The notes under the pieces were generated by a model that saw nothing but the letters and a program-made list of their open reading frames with translations, was not told the DNA's origin and made no database searches. Below are positions 17,172-26,230 of a DNA stretch of 52,800 bases, one piece after another. The stretch is from JAJTHC01 sp044358835 (lineage in GTDB: Bacteria; Cyanobacteriota; Vampirovibrionia; Vampirovibrionales; JAJTHC01): positions 1-52,800 of the forward strand of contig JBIKNF010000012.1 of assembly GCA_044358835.1 (NCBI GenBank). The letters run 5' to 3'. The position numbers and the translations under genes were made by a program. Within the stretch, counting starts at the first letter, position 1; the number at the start of each line of letters is the position of its first letter.

Positions 17172-18350
17172 ATGACGGAAACCCTAGCCCCCCCCGATGC
17201 CCTGCCTGTTATCGCTGAATCCCGCGTCAATGAGGCCTTTTCCTTCACCTTGCACGCCACGCAAGGCCACGCCCGAGCAGGCACCTTCACAACGCCCCAC
17301 GGTGTCATCAACACCCCTGTTTTTATGCCTGTGGGTACCAATTCCACGATTAAATCCGTCACCTGGCAAAACATTCATGATCTTGAAGCGGAAATCGTAC
17401 TGGCCAATGCGTATCACCTGTATTTAAGACCTGGTCACGAACTGGTGGCAAAAGCAGGCGGCTTACACGGGTGGAGCAACTGGAAAAAGCCCATTCTCAC
17501 CGATTCAGGGGGCTTTCAAGTCTTTTCGCTGGCGAAGTTCCGCAAAATCACCGAAGAAGGCGTGCATTTTCGAGATCCGCTAACAGGCAACAAGCACTTC
17601 ATCGGCCCCGAAGAAAGCATGGCCATTCAAAACGCGCTGGGGGCGGATGTTATTATGGCGTACGACGAATGCCCCCCCTACCCCATTGAACATCACACCG
17701 CCTTACTTTCCCTTGAACGCACGCATCGCTGGCTCGAACGATGCTGGGCGTCTCACAAACGGCATCACGATCAAGCCCTTTTCCCCATTGTGCAAGGCGG
17801 CACCTTTGAAGATTTACGCATTAAGCACGCGGGCATGGTGCAAGACTTTGACGCCGTGGGTTACGCCATAGGCGGCGTCAGCGTGGGTGAGCCTCGCCCC
17901 TTGATTGAGGCGATTACGGCGTATACGGCGCCGTTATTGCCAGCAAACAAGCCTCGTTATTTGATGGGCGTTGGCACGATCCGTGACTTGTTAAAAGGCA
18001 TCCGCAGTGGGGTGGATATGTTTGATTGTGTCTTGCCGACTCGTAACGCTCGGCATGGCACGTTTTTCAGCCCTACAGGCAATAAGCACATTAAAAATGC
18101 CGAATTTGCCGAAGATTTCGGCCCCTTGGTCGAAGGATGCGAGTGCTATACCTGCCAAAACCATAGCCGTGCATACGTCAAACACCTGATGCGTCAGTGG
18201 GAAGACACCGGCAAAACACTTTTAAGCATTCATAACATTCATACCTTGGTACAACTGGCCAAAACAACCCGTCAACACATTTTAGCCGGCACCTTTGACG
18301 ACTTTTATGAAAGCACCCTTGAACAGCTCGGCGGTAAAGTCGGCGGATAG
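17172..18350 (+). CDS. tgt: tRNA-guanine transglycosylase
   Basis: Tgt exchanges guanine 34 of GUN-anticodon tRNAs for preQ1, leading to queuosine. The 392-residue protein has TPVFMPVGT near the N-terminus, ANAYHLYLRPG, the catalytic-pocket TDSGGFQVFSL near residue 113, GGVSVGEP, MGVGTIRDLL and the nucleophile region DMFDCVLPTRNARHG. The zinc site CECYTCQNHSRAYVKHL is near the C-terminus. Its N-terminus is 15-20 residues longer than usual (MTETLAPPDALPVIAES), and no strong ribosome site is seen before the ATG. A later start is possible, but no better one is obvious. A palindromic element begins exactly at its stop codon. Confidence 0.96.
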   Translation: MTETLAPPDALPVIAESRVNEAFSFTLHATQGHARAGTFTTPHGVINTPVFMPVGTNSTIKSVTWQNIHDLEAEIVLANAYHLYLRPGHELVAKAGGLHGWSNWKKPILTDSGGFQVFSLAKFRKITEEGVHFRDPLTGNKHFIGPEESMAIQNALGADVIMAYDECPPYPIEHHTALLSLERTHRWLERCWASHKRHHDQALFPIVQGGTFEDLRIKHAGMVQDFDAVGYAIGGVSVGEPRPLIEAITAYTAPLLPANKPRYLMGVGTIRDLLKGIRSGVDMFDCVLPTRNARHGTFFSPTGNKHIKNAEFAEDFGPLVEGCECYTCQNHSRAYVKHLMRQWEDTGKTLLSIHNIHTLVQLAKTTRQHILAGTFDDFYESTLEQLGGKVGG

Positions 18351-18497
18351 TTGGACTTATAGAAAAAGTCCCATTCGGCGAATCTTCTGTGTCAAAACAA
18401 GCCGTTTTTTCGTTATGTACGTCTATGTACATGCCTCAAAAGCCGTTTGTTTTTCCTTGAATCTTCATCCGACTTGAACATTTTCTATAAGTCCAAC
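18350..18497. repeat. 148-base imperfect palindromic element
   Basis: The ends GTTGGACTTATAGAAAA (18350-18366) and TTTTCTATAAGTCCAAC (18481-18497) are exact 17-base inverted repeats. The inner parts also pair imperfectly (for example GAATCTTC with GAATCTTC-like bases on the other arm). At the centre is TTATGTACGTCTATGTACA (18413-18431), nearly identical to 52754-52772. The left end overlaps the last base of tgt. It could be a small mobile palindrome, or act as a bidirectional terminator between tgt and tRNA-Gly. Confidence 0.75.
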
Positions 18498-18606
18498 CTA
18501 TTTAACGTGTTTTGAGAACAAGGGCTTGATTTATTTTGTTTTTTTGATTTAATAGTCAAAGAAGCTTATACGTATTCACCTAGTGTGAAAAGGTATTTGA
18601 GAGATT

Positions 18607-18682
18607 GCGGGTGTAACTCAGTTGGTAGAGTATCTGCCTTCCAAGCAGACTGTCGCGCGTTCGAGTCGCGTCGCCCGCTCCA
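18607..18682 (+). tRNA. tRNA-Gly (anticodon TCC)
   Basis: The acceptor stem GCGGGTG pairs with CGCCCGC. The D-loop has AACTCAGTTGGTAGAG, the anticodon arm CTGCCTTCCAAGCAG places TCC in the loop, and the T-arm contains GTTCGAGTC. CCA is encoded at 18680-18682. A T-rich tract follows. tyrA starts 41 bases later on the same strand. Confidence 0.96.
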
Positions 18683-18723
18683 TTTTTTATTTTTCTCTTG
18701 CACTGTGTTCGTAAAGGGGTTTC

Positions 18724-19674
18724 ATGTCTACCACTGTTCCACCCGCTTTTGATGAAAACCTCCTGTTGGATCTTCCTTCGCCGTTTAAACGAGTCACCAT
18801 TATTGGGGCAGGGCTTATTGGCGGTTCGTTTGCGTGGTTGATGAGAGAACGCTTTGGCGTTGAACAACTGCACATTACCTTAATTGACCAAAACGAAAAA
18901 AGATTGCAACTGGCTTTACTTAAAGGCATCGCGAATGTGGCGCAACCACAGTTGCCTGAAACCTTTGAAGGTTCGCATTTGGTGGTGTTGGCCACGCACT
19001 TGGATTCTAATGAAGCCTTGTTGCCTGAAGTCGCTAAGCGAATTCACGGCGCGGATGTGTTGGTTACGGATGTAGGCAGTGTAAAACGCGGGATTGTGGA
19101 ACGGGGCTTTGAGTTATTGCCTAACGCCTTTATTGGGGGGCATCCCATGGCGGGCCGTGAAAAGCAGGGGCTTGAAAATGCGAGTTCTCTGTTGTTTTTC
19201 CAGAAGCGTTTTTTAATCACACCGCATCCTGATTTTAAAGAAACCCGCTTATTGAATCAGTTCAAGGCTTTTTTAGAACTCATCGGTATGGTGCCTGTCA
19301 TCCTAGATGCCCCGCATCACGATGAAGCCATGGCGTATGTGAGTCATTTGCCACAACTTTATGCGGTGTTACTCACCAATTTGATTGCTCAACATAAACC
19401 GGGGCATTTGCTGTCCTTTCACGGAGGGGGAATTGACGATCAACTGCGTTTGGCGGCGAGTCCCGTTGAGATGTGGGGGCCTGTTTACGAACGCAATGCG
19501 GATCAGATGGAAATCGTGCTCGATGAAATGATTCGGCTCTTGCAAGAGATGCGCGCGGGCTTAAAAAACCCTGATGCCATGCAACAGTGGTTTGAAACAT
19601 CCAACACCATTCACACGGCTTACCAGCAATTAAAACAACAACAGCTTCACCCTATAAAAAATACGATTATCTAA
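18724..19674 (+). CDS. tyrA: prephenate/arogenate dehydrogenase
   Basis: TyrA oxidatively decarboxylates prephenate or arogenate in tyrosine synthesis. The 316-residue protein has the NAD(P)-binding TIIGAGLIGGSFAWLM at about residue 24. TDVGSVKRGIV is near 115, GGHPMAGREKQGLENAS near 140, DAPHHDEAMAYVSHLP near 200 (conserved histidines) and the helical C-terminal dimerisation part. No ACT domain or chorismate mutase fusion is present. AAAGGGG lies five bases before the ATG. The 3' end overlaps the convergent topA by four bases. Substrate preference between prephenate and arogenate cannot be told from motifs. Confidence 0.95.
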   Translation: MSTTVPPAFDENLLLDLPSPFKRVTIIGAGLIGGSFAWLMRERFGVEQLHITLIDQNEKRLQLALLKGIANVAQPQLPETFEGSHLVVLATHLDSNEALLPEVAKRIHGADVLVTDVGSVKRGIVERGFELLPNAFIGGHPMAGREKQGLENASSLLFFQKRFLITPHPDFKETRLLNQFKAFLELIGMVPVILDAPHHDEAMAYVSHLPQLYAVLLTNLIAQHKPGHLLSFHGGGIDDQLRLAASPVEMWGPVYERNADQMEIVLDEMIRLLQEMRAGLKNPDAMQQWFETSNTIHTAYQQLKQQQLHPIKNTII

Positions 19675-22259
19675 GCTTTTTGTGAACGAGGGGTGCGCGA
19701 CTTTGAAGTCGTTTTTTTTGCCGTGCCTTTGGCAGGACGTTTTGTTGCACTGGTTGCTGGGGTTTTCGCTTCAATTAAGGCAATGGCTTGTTCTAAAGTC
19801 ACGCTTTGCGCTTCAGTGCCTTTGGGCAAGGCGTATTTTTGACGATTATGGCTGAGGTAATATCCGTAGCGTCCTTTGTTTACGGTAATGGATTTTTTCT
19901 TATATTCACCTAAATCGAGCGCTTTTTTTCCACTTTGTTCGTAAAACGCCACGGCTTCTTCTAAGGTAATGTCATACACATTATACGGTTCTTTTAAGGA
20001 AACAAAGGTGGGGCCCACTTGCAAGTAAGGACCAAAGCGTCCGTTATTGCTAATAACGTTTAAACCTTCGGCGGTAGTACCAATGCTTCGGGGCAAACTA
20101 AGTAAGCGCAGGGCCACTTCTAAGTCAAGACTTTCAGGTTTCATGCCTGCTTCTAAACTCGAACGGCGCGGCTTGATTTTTTTCGGTTTTTTGGCCCGGC
20201 TATTGGCTGCTGGGGGGACTTCTTCTTCTTCACCGAGTTGCACATAATAGCCATAAGGCCCTTTTTGAAGGGTAATCTCTTTGCCCGTTGCAGGATCCTG
20301 CCCGAGCACTTTACTTTCAAAGACTTCAGCCCCTTCACCGTCGCCTTTGGCATCGCTAACCGCTTCAGCCAAGGGTTTATTATACTTACAGGTGGGGTAT
20401 TGGGAACAACCCAAGAAGGCGCCAAACTTGCCTAGTTTCAAGCCCATACGGCCTTCGCCACACTTGGGGCATTTTCGGGCGTCTTCTTCGCTTTGCCCTT
20501 CTTGCAGGGGAAAGAAGTGCTGAGACAGCGTGGCATCTAACGTGTTGATTACTTCAGTGATGCTTAAGTCTTTCATCGCATCTACAGTGGCTAAAAAGGG
20601 TTCCCAAAAATCTTGTAAAAGCTTTAAATACTCAACTTCTCCAGACGTAACATCATCCAAGAGATCTTCTAAAGACGCGGTAAAATCATATTCCACATAT
20701 TTAGCAAAATAGGTGGTTAAAAACGTGGTAACAAGGCGTCCGCGATCTTCTGGAATAAAGCGCCGTTGTTCGAGTTTAACGTAATTGCGTTCTTGCAACA
20801 CACGAATAATACTGGCGTAGGTGGAAGGTCTACCAATGCCGAGTTCTTCCATGGCTTTTACTAGGCTTGCTTCACTAAAGCGAGGCGGGGCTTTGGTGAA
20901 GTGCTGTTCGCATTCAGCACGGTTTAAGGCGATGGTTTGGCCCAAGCTGAGTTTAGGCAGGCGTTGATTATGTTCATCATCCGAATCATCGATCCCTTCT
21001 TGGTAAACGGCCAAAAAGCCGTCAAACAATAGGAATGAGCCTGTGGCCTTGAGCGTAGCGGTTTTTTCAACATTTTCAATCAACACGCTCGACGCTTCTA
21101 ACTGAGCACTGGCCATTTGACATGCCACCGTCCGCTTCCAAATTAAGTCGTACAACCGGCGTTGATCGTCTGTTAGCGTAATGGGCAGAATCGAAGGGAC
21201 GGTGTCTACATTGGTCGGGCGAATGGCTTCGTGGGCTTCTTGGGAATTTTTGGACTTTGATTTATAGACTCTGGCTTGTTCAGGCAGGTAGTTTTTGCCG
21301 CGGGTTTTTAGAATGTGGTTGCGGATGCTGGCTAACGCTTCGGCAGAAAGGGTCACGCCATCCGTACGCATATAGGTAATGAGTCCCTGTTCATAAAGCT
21401 TCTGAGCCGTTTGCATGGTTCGTGTGACCCCAAAACCCAGTTTGCGAGACGCTTCTTGCTGTAGGGTGGACGTTATAAATGGCGGAGCAGGGTGCCGTTG
21501 AACGGTTTTACTTTCAATGCTTGCCACCACAAAGCCTTGACTTTGTTCAAGCGTGCGTTGGGCGTCTTCAGCCGTTTGAGCCGTTTGAATAGAGAGTTTT
21601 TCAAGCTTTTTGCCATGCCACTTAAACAAGTGGGCTTTTAGTTCAGGGGTGGCGTTGAAGAAGCCTCGAACAGACCAGTATTCTTGGGCCACAAAGCGTT
21701 CGATTTCCATTTCACGTTCGCAAATCAACCGTAGGGCCACACTCTGGACGCGTCCGGCGGAACGAGATCCCGGTAATTTTCGCCACAACACGGGCGAAAG
21801 CGTAAAGCCCACCAAGTAATCCAACGCGCGACGCGCCAAATAGGCATGCACCAAGGGTTCATCAATTTGACGAGGGTGTTGCATGGCGTCTAAAATGGCA
21901 TTTTTGGTAATTTCGTTAAACACCACACGTTGCACAGGTTTACCTGATTTAAAAATACCTTTTTCAGCCAGTACCTGATAAATATGCCATGAAATGGCTT
22001 CCCCTTCACGGTCAGGGTCAGTGGCGAGAATGATGCTTTCAGCCGTTTTGGCGCGTTTGCTTAAATCGCTTACCACGGCCTTTGCACGAGGCGAGAGCTC
22101 CCATTCCATTTGAAACTGGTTACCGGGGTCTACGGATCCGTTTTTGGCAGGGAGGTCTCGAATATGCCCGACAGAAGCCACCACATCGTAGTCTTTGCCG
22201 AGGTATTTGTTAATCGTTGTGGCTTTTGCAGGGGATTCTACAATGACGAGATGAGGCAT
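19671..22259 (-). CDS. topA: DNA topoisomerase I
   Basis: TopA relaxes negative supercoils by cutting one DNA strand through a tyrosine. The protein starts with the Toprim motif HLVIVESPAKATTINKYLG, contains ATDPDREGEAISWH, and has the active site GLITYMRTDGV near residue 300. A four-cysteine zinc ribbon CPKCGEGRMGLKLGKFGAFLGCSQYPTCKY lies near 600. Several Topo_C repeats follow (GPYGYYVQLGE, NGRFGPYLQVGP, KGRYGYYLSHNRQKY), then a Lys/Thr/Ser tail. The frame extends 18 residues further upstream, but the ATG at 22259 is preceded by AGGAAACGTT and begins exactly at the conserved domain, giving 862 residues. Confidence 0.97.
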   Translation of the reverse strand: MPHLVIVESPAKATTINKYLGKDYDVVASVGHIRDLPAKNGSVDPGNQFQMEWELSPRAKAVVSDLSKRAKTAESIILATDPDREGEAISWHIYQVLAEKGIFKSGKPVQRVVFNEITKNAILDAMQHPRQIDEPLVHAYLARRALDYLVGFTLSPVLWRKLPGSRSAGRVQSVALRLICEREMEIERFVAQEYWSVRGFFNATPELKAHLFKWHGKKLEKLSIQTAQTAEDAQRTLEQSQGFVVASIESKTVQRHPAPPFITSTLQQEASRKLGFGVTRTMQTAQKLYEQGLITYMRTDGVTLSAEALASIRNHILKTRGKNYLPEQARVYKSKSKNSQEAHEAIRPTNVDTVPSILPITLTDDQRRLYDLIWKRTVACQMASAQLEASSVLIENVEKTATLKATGSFLLFDGFLAVYQEGIDDSDDEHNQRLPKLSLGQTIALNRAECEQHFTKAPPRFSEASLVKAMEELGIGRPSTYASIIRVLQERNYVKLEQRRFIPEDRGRLVTTFLTTYFAKYVEYDFTASLEDLLDDVTSGEVEYLKLLQDFWEPFLATVDAMKDLSITEVINTLDATLSQHFFPLQEGQSEEDARKCPKCGEGRMGLKLGKFGAFLGCSQYPTCKYNKPLAEAVSDAKGDGEGAEVFESKVLGQDPATGKEITLQKGPYGYYVQLGEEEEVPPAANSRAKKPKKIKPRRSSLEAGMKPESLDLEVALRLLSLPRSIGTTAEGLNVISNNGRFGPYLQVGPTFVSLKEPYNVYDITLEEAVAFYEQSGKKALDLGEYKKKSITVNKGRYGYYLSHNRQKYALPKGTEAQSVTLEQAIALIEAKTPATSATKRPAKGTAKKTTSKSRTPRSQKA

Positions 22260-22431
22260 AACGTTTCCTGCGGGGGTTAAAATTCTTATGACTAAGAATT
22301 TACAATAATGCAAGCGATGTAAAAGTCAAGCCATTCATCAGTAAAGGGTTGAAAAATCATTTAAACTATAGAAGTCTCTGGTGTAGCTTCCCATCGGGGA
22401 AGAGCCAACCCGATTCTTAAGGAAACTTTCT

Positions 22432-23814
22432 ATGTTACTATTTATGATTGTGATGCGTGGCTTAGGCGTTTTAAGCCTGTTGATGGTTTTGAATGTGCCA
22501 AGTTTTGCTCGATACACCAGTCTTGAAGAGGCCTTGTTTCACGGCAACGAAGATTTTAGAAAAGGCGATTATGCCGAAGCTGAATTGGATTATTCTGAAG
22601 CCCTAGAACGCGCGCCACGAAACATTGGTGCGCATTTTAACCGAGCTTTAGTGCGTCAGCACTTAAATAATACCAAAGGGGCTATGGAAGACTACAACAC
22701 GCTTTTAAATATAGACCCCAAACACGTGGTTTCCTTAATGAATCGTGGTAACTTGAAGCAAGAACTAGGGGATTACAAAGGCGCTTTGGTAGATTATAAC
22801 GTCGCCTTAGCTCTAAATGGCGCAAAATCGGGGCTGTATTATAATAGAGCCCTAGTAAAACAAAAGCTTAACGATATCGACGGTGCCATTCGAGATTATA
22901 AAGTAGCGGTAGAATTGGATCCTCAAAAAAAAGCTGCCTTTAACAACTTAGGTAACATTTATGTTGAACGTAAAGCCTTTGAACAAGCGATTGAATTCTA
23001 TAATCAAGCCATTGAACTGGATCCGAAATACGCGGATGCCTACCTGAATCGTGGGGAAGCGTTGGCGGGTTTGGGTGATTTGCCAAGTGCCTTAGAAGAT
23101 TTTAATACCGCCATTGAACTCGATTCCACCAAAGCAATTTACTACACCTACCGTGGTAAGCTTCAAAAACGACTGAATAATTTGAATGAAGCCTTAGCGG
23201 ATCTTCAGCTGGCCATTAAGTTAGATCCCACCCATTGGCAGAACTTTCGTTATGTGGGGGGGGTTTATAAGCGTCAAAAAAATTATGAAGCGTCTTTGGT
23301 GGCGTATAATAAAGCCCTTGAACTTAATCCTGAACAAGCAGGGGAAGTCTACGCCCATCGTGGGGATTTGTATATTTTGCTGAAACAGCCTGATTTGGCG
23401 TTGGCGGATTATAATAAAGCCATTGAGGTGGATCCCAAGCATTCAGAAGCGTATTGTCAACGGGCGTCACTACTCTTGGCCAAAGGGGATCATGATGAAG
23501 CCTTAAAGGATTTAAATCTCGCGATTGAACTTAACCCCAATGATGCCGAAGCGCATTACACACGTGGGCATGTGTATAAGGCGTTAGGTAAGTCTGAAGA
23601 AGCCGCCCATAGTTATAGCAAAGTGATTGAACTTGATGACGAACACGCGGAAGCCCGCTACCACCGCGCTAAAGTGTTGAGTCTTTTGGGGCAAACGCGC
23701 CATGCCATAAAAGAAGCGCAACATTCAGCCTTACTGCATGAAAAACAAGGCAATGTGTATGGAGCCAAAAAAGCGCATGCCTTAAAACAGCACGTCGAAA
23801 AACAACTCAAATAA
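22432..23814 (+). CDS. exported tetratricopeptide-repeat protein
   Basis: The 460-residue protein opens with a signal peptide or membrane anchor (LFMIVMRGLGVLSLLMVLNVPSFA). It then consists almost wholly of about eleven TPR units of 34 residues, with typical AL-x-DYNxALxLDP-x-x-A-x-x-x-NRG patterns. Such solenoids bind other proteins, so a scaffold role in the periplasm or at the envelope is inferred; no partner is apparent. AAGGAA lies eight bases before the ATG. It is divergent from topA and followed by purS after 66 bases, with a TATAAT (23828-23833) in between, so it is probably a separate transcript. Confidence 0.85.
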   Translation: MLLFMIVMRGLGVLSLLMVLNVPSFARYTSLEEALFHGNEDFRKGDYAEAELDYSEALERAPRNIGAHFNRALVRQHLNNTKGAMEDYNTLLNIDPKHVVSLMNRGNLKQELGDYKGALVDYNVALALNGAKSGLYYNRALVKQKLNDIDGAIRDYKVAVELDPQKKAAFNNLGNIYVERKAFEQAIEFYNQAIELDPKYADAYLNRGEALAGLGDLPSALEDFNTAIELDSTKAIYYTYRGKLQKRLNNLNEALADLQLAIKLDPTHWQNFRYVGGVYKRQKNYEASLVAYNKALELNPEQAGEVYAHRGDLYILLKQPDLALADYNKAIEVDPKHSEAYCQRASLLLAKGDHDEALKDLNLAIELNPNDAEAHYTRGHVYKALGKSEEAAHSYSKVIELDDEHAEARYHRAKVLSLLGQTRHAIKEAQHSALLHEKQGNVYGAKKAHALKQHVEKQLK

Positions 23815-23880
23815 GCATGGTTTGGGGTATAATAAAGTCGTTCCATGTAAGCGATTAAAATCGTAGAGGAGACTTTATAA

Positions 23881-24147
23881 ATGCCTACCTTTCACGCTAA
23901 AGTATTGGTTGCCACGCGAAGCAATGTGTTACACCCTGAAAGTAAAACCGTTCAAGAAGCGTTGCATGGCTTGGGTTATGGCAGTGTAAATCATCTGCAA
24001 ATGGGCAAGCACTTTAGCTTTACGCTGGACGCTGCTGATGAGGCGACTGCTCGAGACATGATTATTCAAATGGCTCAACAGTTACTGGCTAACCCCGTGA
24101 TTGAAGACACCCACATTACCCAACTCAATAGTTTGGAGACCGTTTAG
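23881..24147 (+). CDS. purS: phosphoribosylformylglycinamidine synthase subunit PurS
   Basis: PurS is the small bridging subunit of the three-part FGAM synthase (PurS, PurQ, PurL) of purine synthesis. The 88-residue length and the pattern FHAKVLVATRSNVLHPESKTVQEALHGLGYG match the family. GAGGAG lies about nine bases before the ATG. purQ begins two bases after its stop, so translation is coupled. TATAAT at 23828-23833 is a likely -10 box. Confidence 0.95.
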   Translation: MPTFHAKVLVATRSNVLHPESKTVQEALHGLGYGSVNHLQMGKHFSFTLDAADEATARDMIIQMAQQLLANPVIEDTHITQLNSLETV

Positions 24148-24148
24148 C

Positions 24149-24859
24149 ATGGCCCAATTAAAAATCGGGGTGGTGGTTTTCCCCGGAACCAATTGCGACA
24201 AAGACGTCATAGAAGCCTTGTCATGCAGTGTGCCAGACGCCCACGTCGTTGAATTGTGGCATGACGACGTGCCTAACCAGCCCTTAGAACACACGTTTCA
24301 ATGGGTGATTTTACCAGGGGGCTTTAGCTACGGAGATTACTTACGTTGTGGGGCCATGGCCAAAAACTCTAAGCTCATGCAAGCCATTAAGCGCTTTGCC
24401 CAATCAGGGGGTTATGTGCTGGGCATTTGTAATGGGTTTCAAATTTTATGTGAAGCAGGCTTGCTGGAAGGCACGTTAATTGCGAATGCGTCCAAACGTT
24501 TTATTTGTCAACAACGCACCGCCTTAGAAGTGACTTCGACGGCGTCGCCTTACACCAGAGGCTACCAAAAAGGGAAAATCGTTGAAATGCCCATTGCACA
24601 CGGTGAAGGGTGTTATTATGCAGACCCTGAAACACTTACTCGGCTAGAAGCCAACAACCAAATCGTGTTTCGTTACGTGCATGAAGTGAATGGATCCCTT
24701 CACCGTATTGCGGGCATTTCCAATAAAACGGGGAATGTCATGGGGTTGATGCCTCACCCTGAACGTAATTTGTGGGAAAAGGCCTTAAGTGGCTTTACGG
24801 GAGAAGGACGCACCTTGTTTGAATCGGTGGGGGCGTCGTTGTGTGTGACCCCCTTATAG
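24149..24859 (+). CDS. purQ: phosphoribosylformylglycinamidine synthase subunit PurQ
   Basis: PurQ is the glutaminase that feeds ammonia to PurL in FGAM synthesis. The 236-residue protein starts with KIGVVVFPGTNCDKDV, has LPGGFSYGDYLRCGAMAK near residue 52, and the nucleophile region YVLGICNGFQIL near 90. The second histidine/glutamate pair is in GLMPHPERNLWE near 210. The ATG at 24149 directly follows the purS stop. The frame is open upstream inside purS, but that extension is not PurQ-like. purL is not in the window, which ends this small operon at a hairpin. Confidence 0.96.
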   Translation: MAQLKIGVVVFPGTNCDKDVIEALSCSVPDAHVVELWHDDVPNQPLEHTFQWVILPGGFSYGDYLRCGAMAKNSKLMQAIKRFAQSGGYVLGICNGFQILCEAGLLEGTLIANASKRFICQQRTALEVTSTASPYTRGYQKGKIVEMPIAHGEGCYYADPETLTRLEANNQIVFRYVHEVNGSLHRIAGISNKTGNVMGLMPHPERNLWEKALSGFTGEGRTLFESVGASLCVTPL

Positions 24860-24908
24860 TGCTTAAAAAGAAAAATCCCCCATCTTTGGCGAGACGAGGG
24901 CTTAAGGT

Positions 24909-24937
24909 TTCATAGACGTGAGAGAGTCGTCTATGAA
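24909..24937 (+). terminator. hairpin after purQ
   Basis: TTCATAGACG and CGTCTATGAA form a perfect ten-base stem with a nine-base loop about 50 bases past the purQ stop. No T-run follows directly, so it may be a terminator aided by other factors or a transcript-protecting hairpin. Confidence 0.5.
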
Positions 24938-25273
24938 GGGTCTATTCTAATAAAAGTGTTGTGAGTTGTTCTTTCTTCTGAAAAGGGAGGATCATACCCC
25001 CGATTTTCCTTTGTTTTCCCCTGTTTGATTCCCTTTTATTTTCCCCTAATTTACGAATCTAATCAGTATGGCTATGGTTCATTTTTTATTTTTTGTCTTT
25101 TATTTTCTTCTGTTTTTTTCTTCTGAGAGAGAGAGAGAGAATCGGCACTAGTGTTTAACGGCGTATTTCGTTCAATACCAGAAGGTATTTTTCTAACTAT
25201 TCCCCTAAACGCCATGGCCCTTTTTTATAGTGACACGAGAGGCATTACAAAAAGCATCATATTATTGAATCAA
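24938..25273. other. pyrimidine-rich non-coding stretch with (GA)8 tract
   Basis: Between about 24965 and 25124 one strand is strongly C/T-rich with repeated TTTTCC and TTTTATTTTC pieces. A (GA)8 run follows at 25125-25140. On the minus strand this lies just downstream of the low-complexity protein gene. I see no ORF or RNA family in it. Confidence 0.6.
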
Positions 25274-26230
25274 TTAGTTCATGTATCCTTGAATCAACTG
25301 TAGTAATTCTGCAGGAAATGGAAATCCTTCCTGTTCTTGTTGTGGTGCTTCAGGTGCGAAACCTTCAGTAGCCGTGGCAAGAATAAAGAAAAAGAATTGA
25401 CTTATTTCTTCAATAGAGGCTTGATCCAAATCTGTAGTACCTAGGTTCAGGGTTTCAGGTGCTGGAGGCATCTGACCCCAAAACTTATGCGTGTCGTATT
25501 GAAAATCGGGTGTGTTTTTAAGAATGGGTAAGGTTCCAACTGCACCATAAGGGTCTTGGCCGTATGTATTTGGCATTGGGTGATGATGCTTTTTAACACC
25601 ATAAGAAGGCTTTTTCATGCCGGGTGGGCAGTAGGCGTCTTTGCTATTGTAGCTACGATCTGGACTAGAAACATTACCCAGTTGGCTCTGTAGCATTCCC
25701 ATGCCCATGCTTGCCATCATAAACCCTTTGATGAAATCAGGAGACATGAACATGCCTTGATCATCGAACTTAGAAGGTGGGTAAGGTTTTGGTGCTGGAA
25801 CGTTTTGATATGTCGGCGTTTGGCTGTTGTCAATGTGGTTGTTGTAACGAGGCGCTTGCACCTGATTGTATACATATACAATCGGAACGTTCGCATTATA
25901 GTTATAACCAGTGCCTTGGCTAGGTGGGTAATTATAGGTTGAAGATACCTGAGGTTCCATATAAATGGGTGCCGGTTGTGGAGCAGCATAGTTATTCACA
26001 CTTGGGGCAGAATAGCTGATGTTTTGGATGGCTCCTTGCCCGTAGTAGCCTTGCGGCATTTGTGGCTGAGGTTGTGCATAAGTTGCTTGAGCTTGAGGTT
26101 GCCCGTAATTTTGATTATAACCTTGCCCATAATTAGAACCTTGATTATAAAAATTGTTCACTTGTGGCATGTTATAAGGTGCTGCCATAATCATTTGTGA
26201 AACGCCATTACCCATGTATGATCCCATCAT
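25274..26230 (-). CDS. Gln/Tyr/Asn/Pro-rich low-complexity protein
   Basis: I do not recognise a family. The first 150 of 318 residues have a prion-like composition: many Tyr, Gln, Asn, Pro and Gly in pieces such as NQGSNYGQGYNQNYGQPQAQ, and almost no charge. The centre has a methionine-rich amphipathic segment (FIKGFMMASMGMGMLQSQL, residues about 168-186) and a KKPSYGVKKHHHPMPN patch. The acidic C-terminus (SIEEISQFFFFILATATEGFAPEAP onward) may be helical. No signal peptide is apparent. The start could be the first or second Met of MMGS. The gene is more A/T-rich than its neighbours. Structural, surface or phase-separating roles are all guesses. Confidence 0.65.
   Translation of the reverse strand: MMGSYMGNGVSQMIMAAPYNMPQVNNFYNQGSNYGQGYNQNYGQPQAQATYAQPQPQMPQGYYGQGAIQNISYSAPSVNNYAAPQPAPIYMEPQVSSTYNYPPSQGTGYNYNANVPIVYVYNQVQAPRYNNHIDNSQTPTYQNVPAPKPYPPSKFDDQGMFMSPDFIKGFMMASMGMGMLQSQLGNVSSPDRSYNSKDAYCPPGMKKPSYGVKKHHHPMPNTYGQDPYGAVGTLPILKNTPDFQYDTHKFWGQMPPAPETLNLGTTDLDQASIEEISQFFFFILATATEGFAPEAPQQEQEGFPFPAELLQLIQGYMN

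Noticed and set aside
19671..22259. Several antisense ORFs inside topA and similar ones inside nadA, tgt, mnmA and the helicase gene
   Set aside because: All lie opposite or in other frames of strongly supported genes, with no ribosome sites or recognisable proteins.
22260..22313. 18-residue extension of TopA
   Set aside because: The conserved Toprim start and AGGAAACGTT point to the ATG at 22259.
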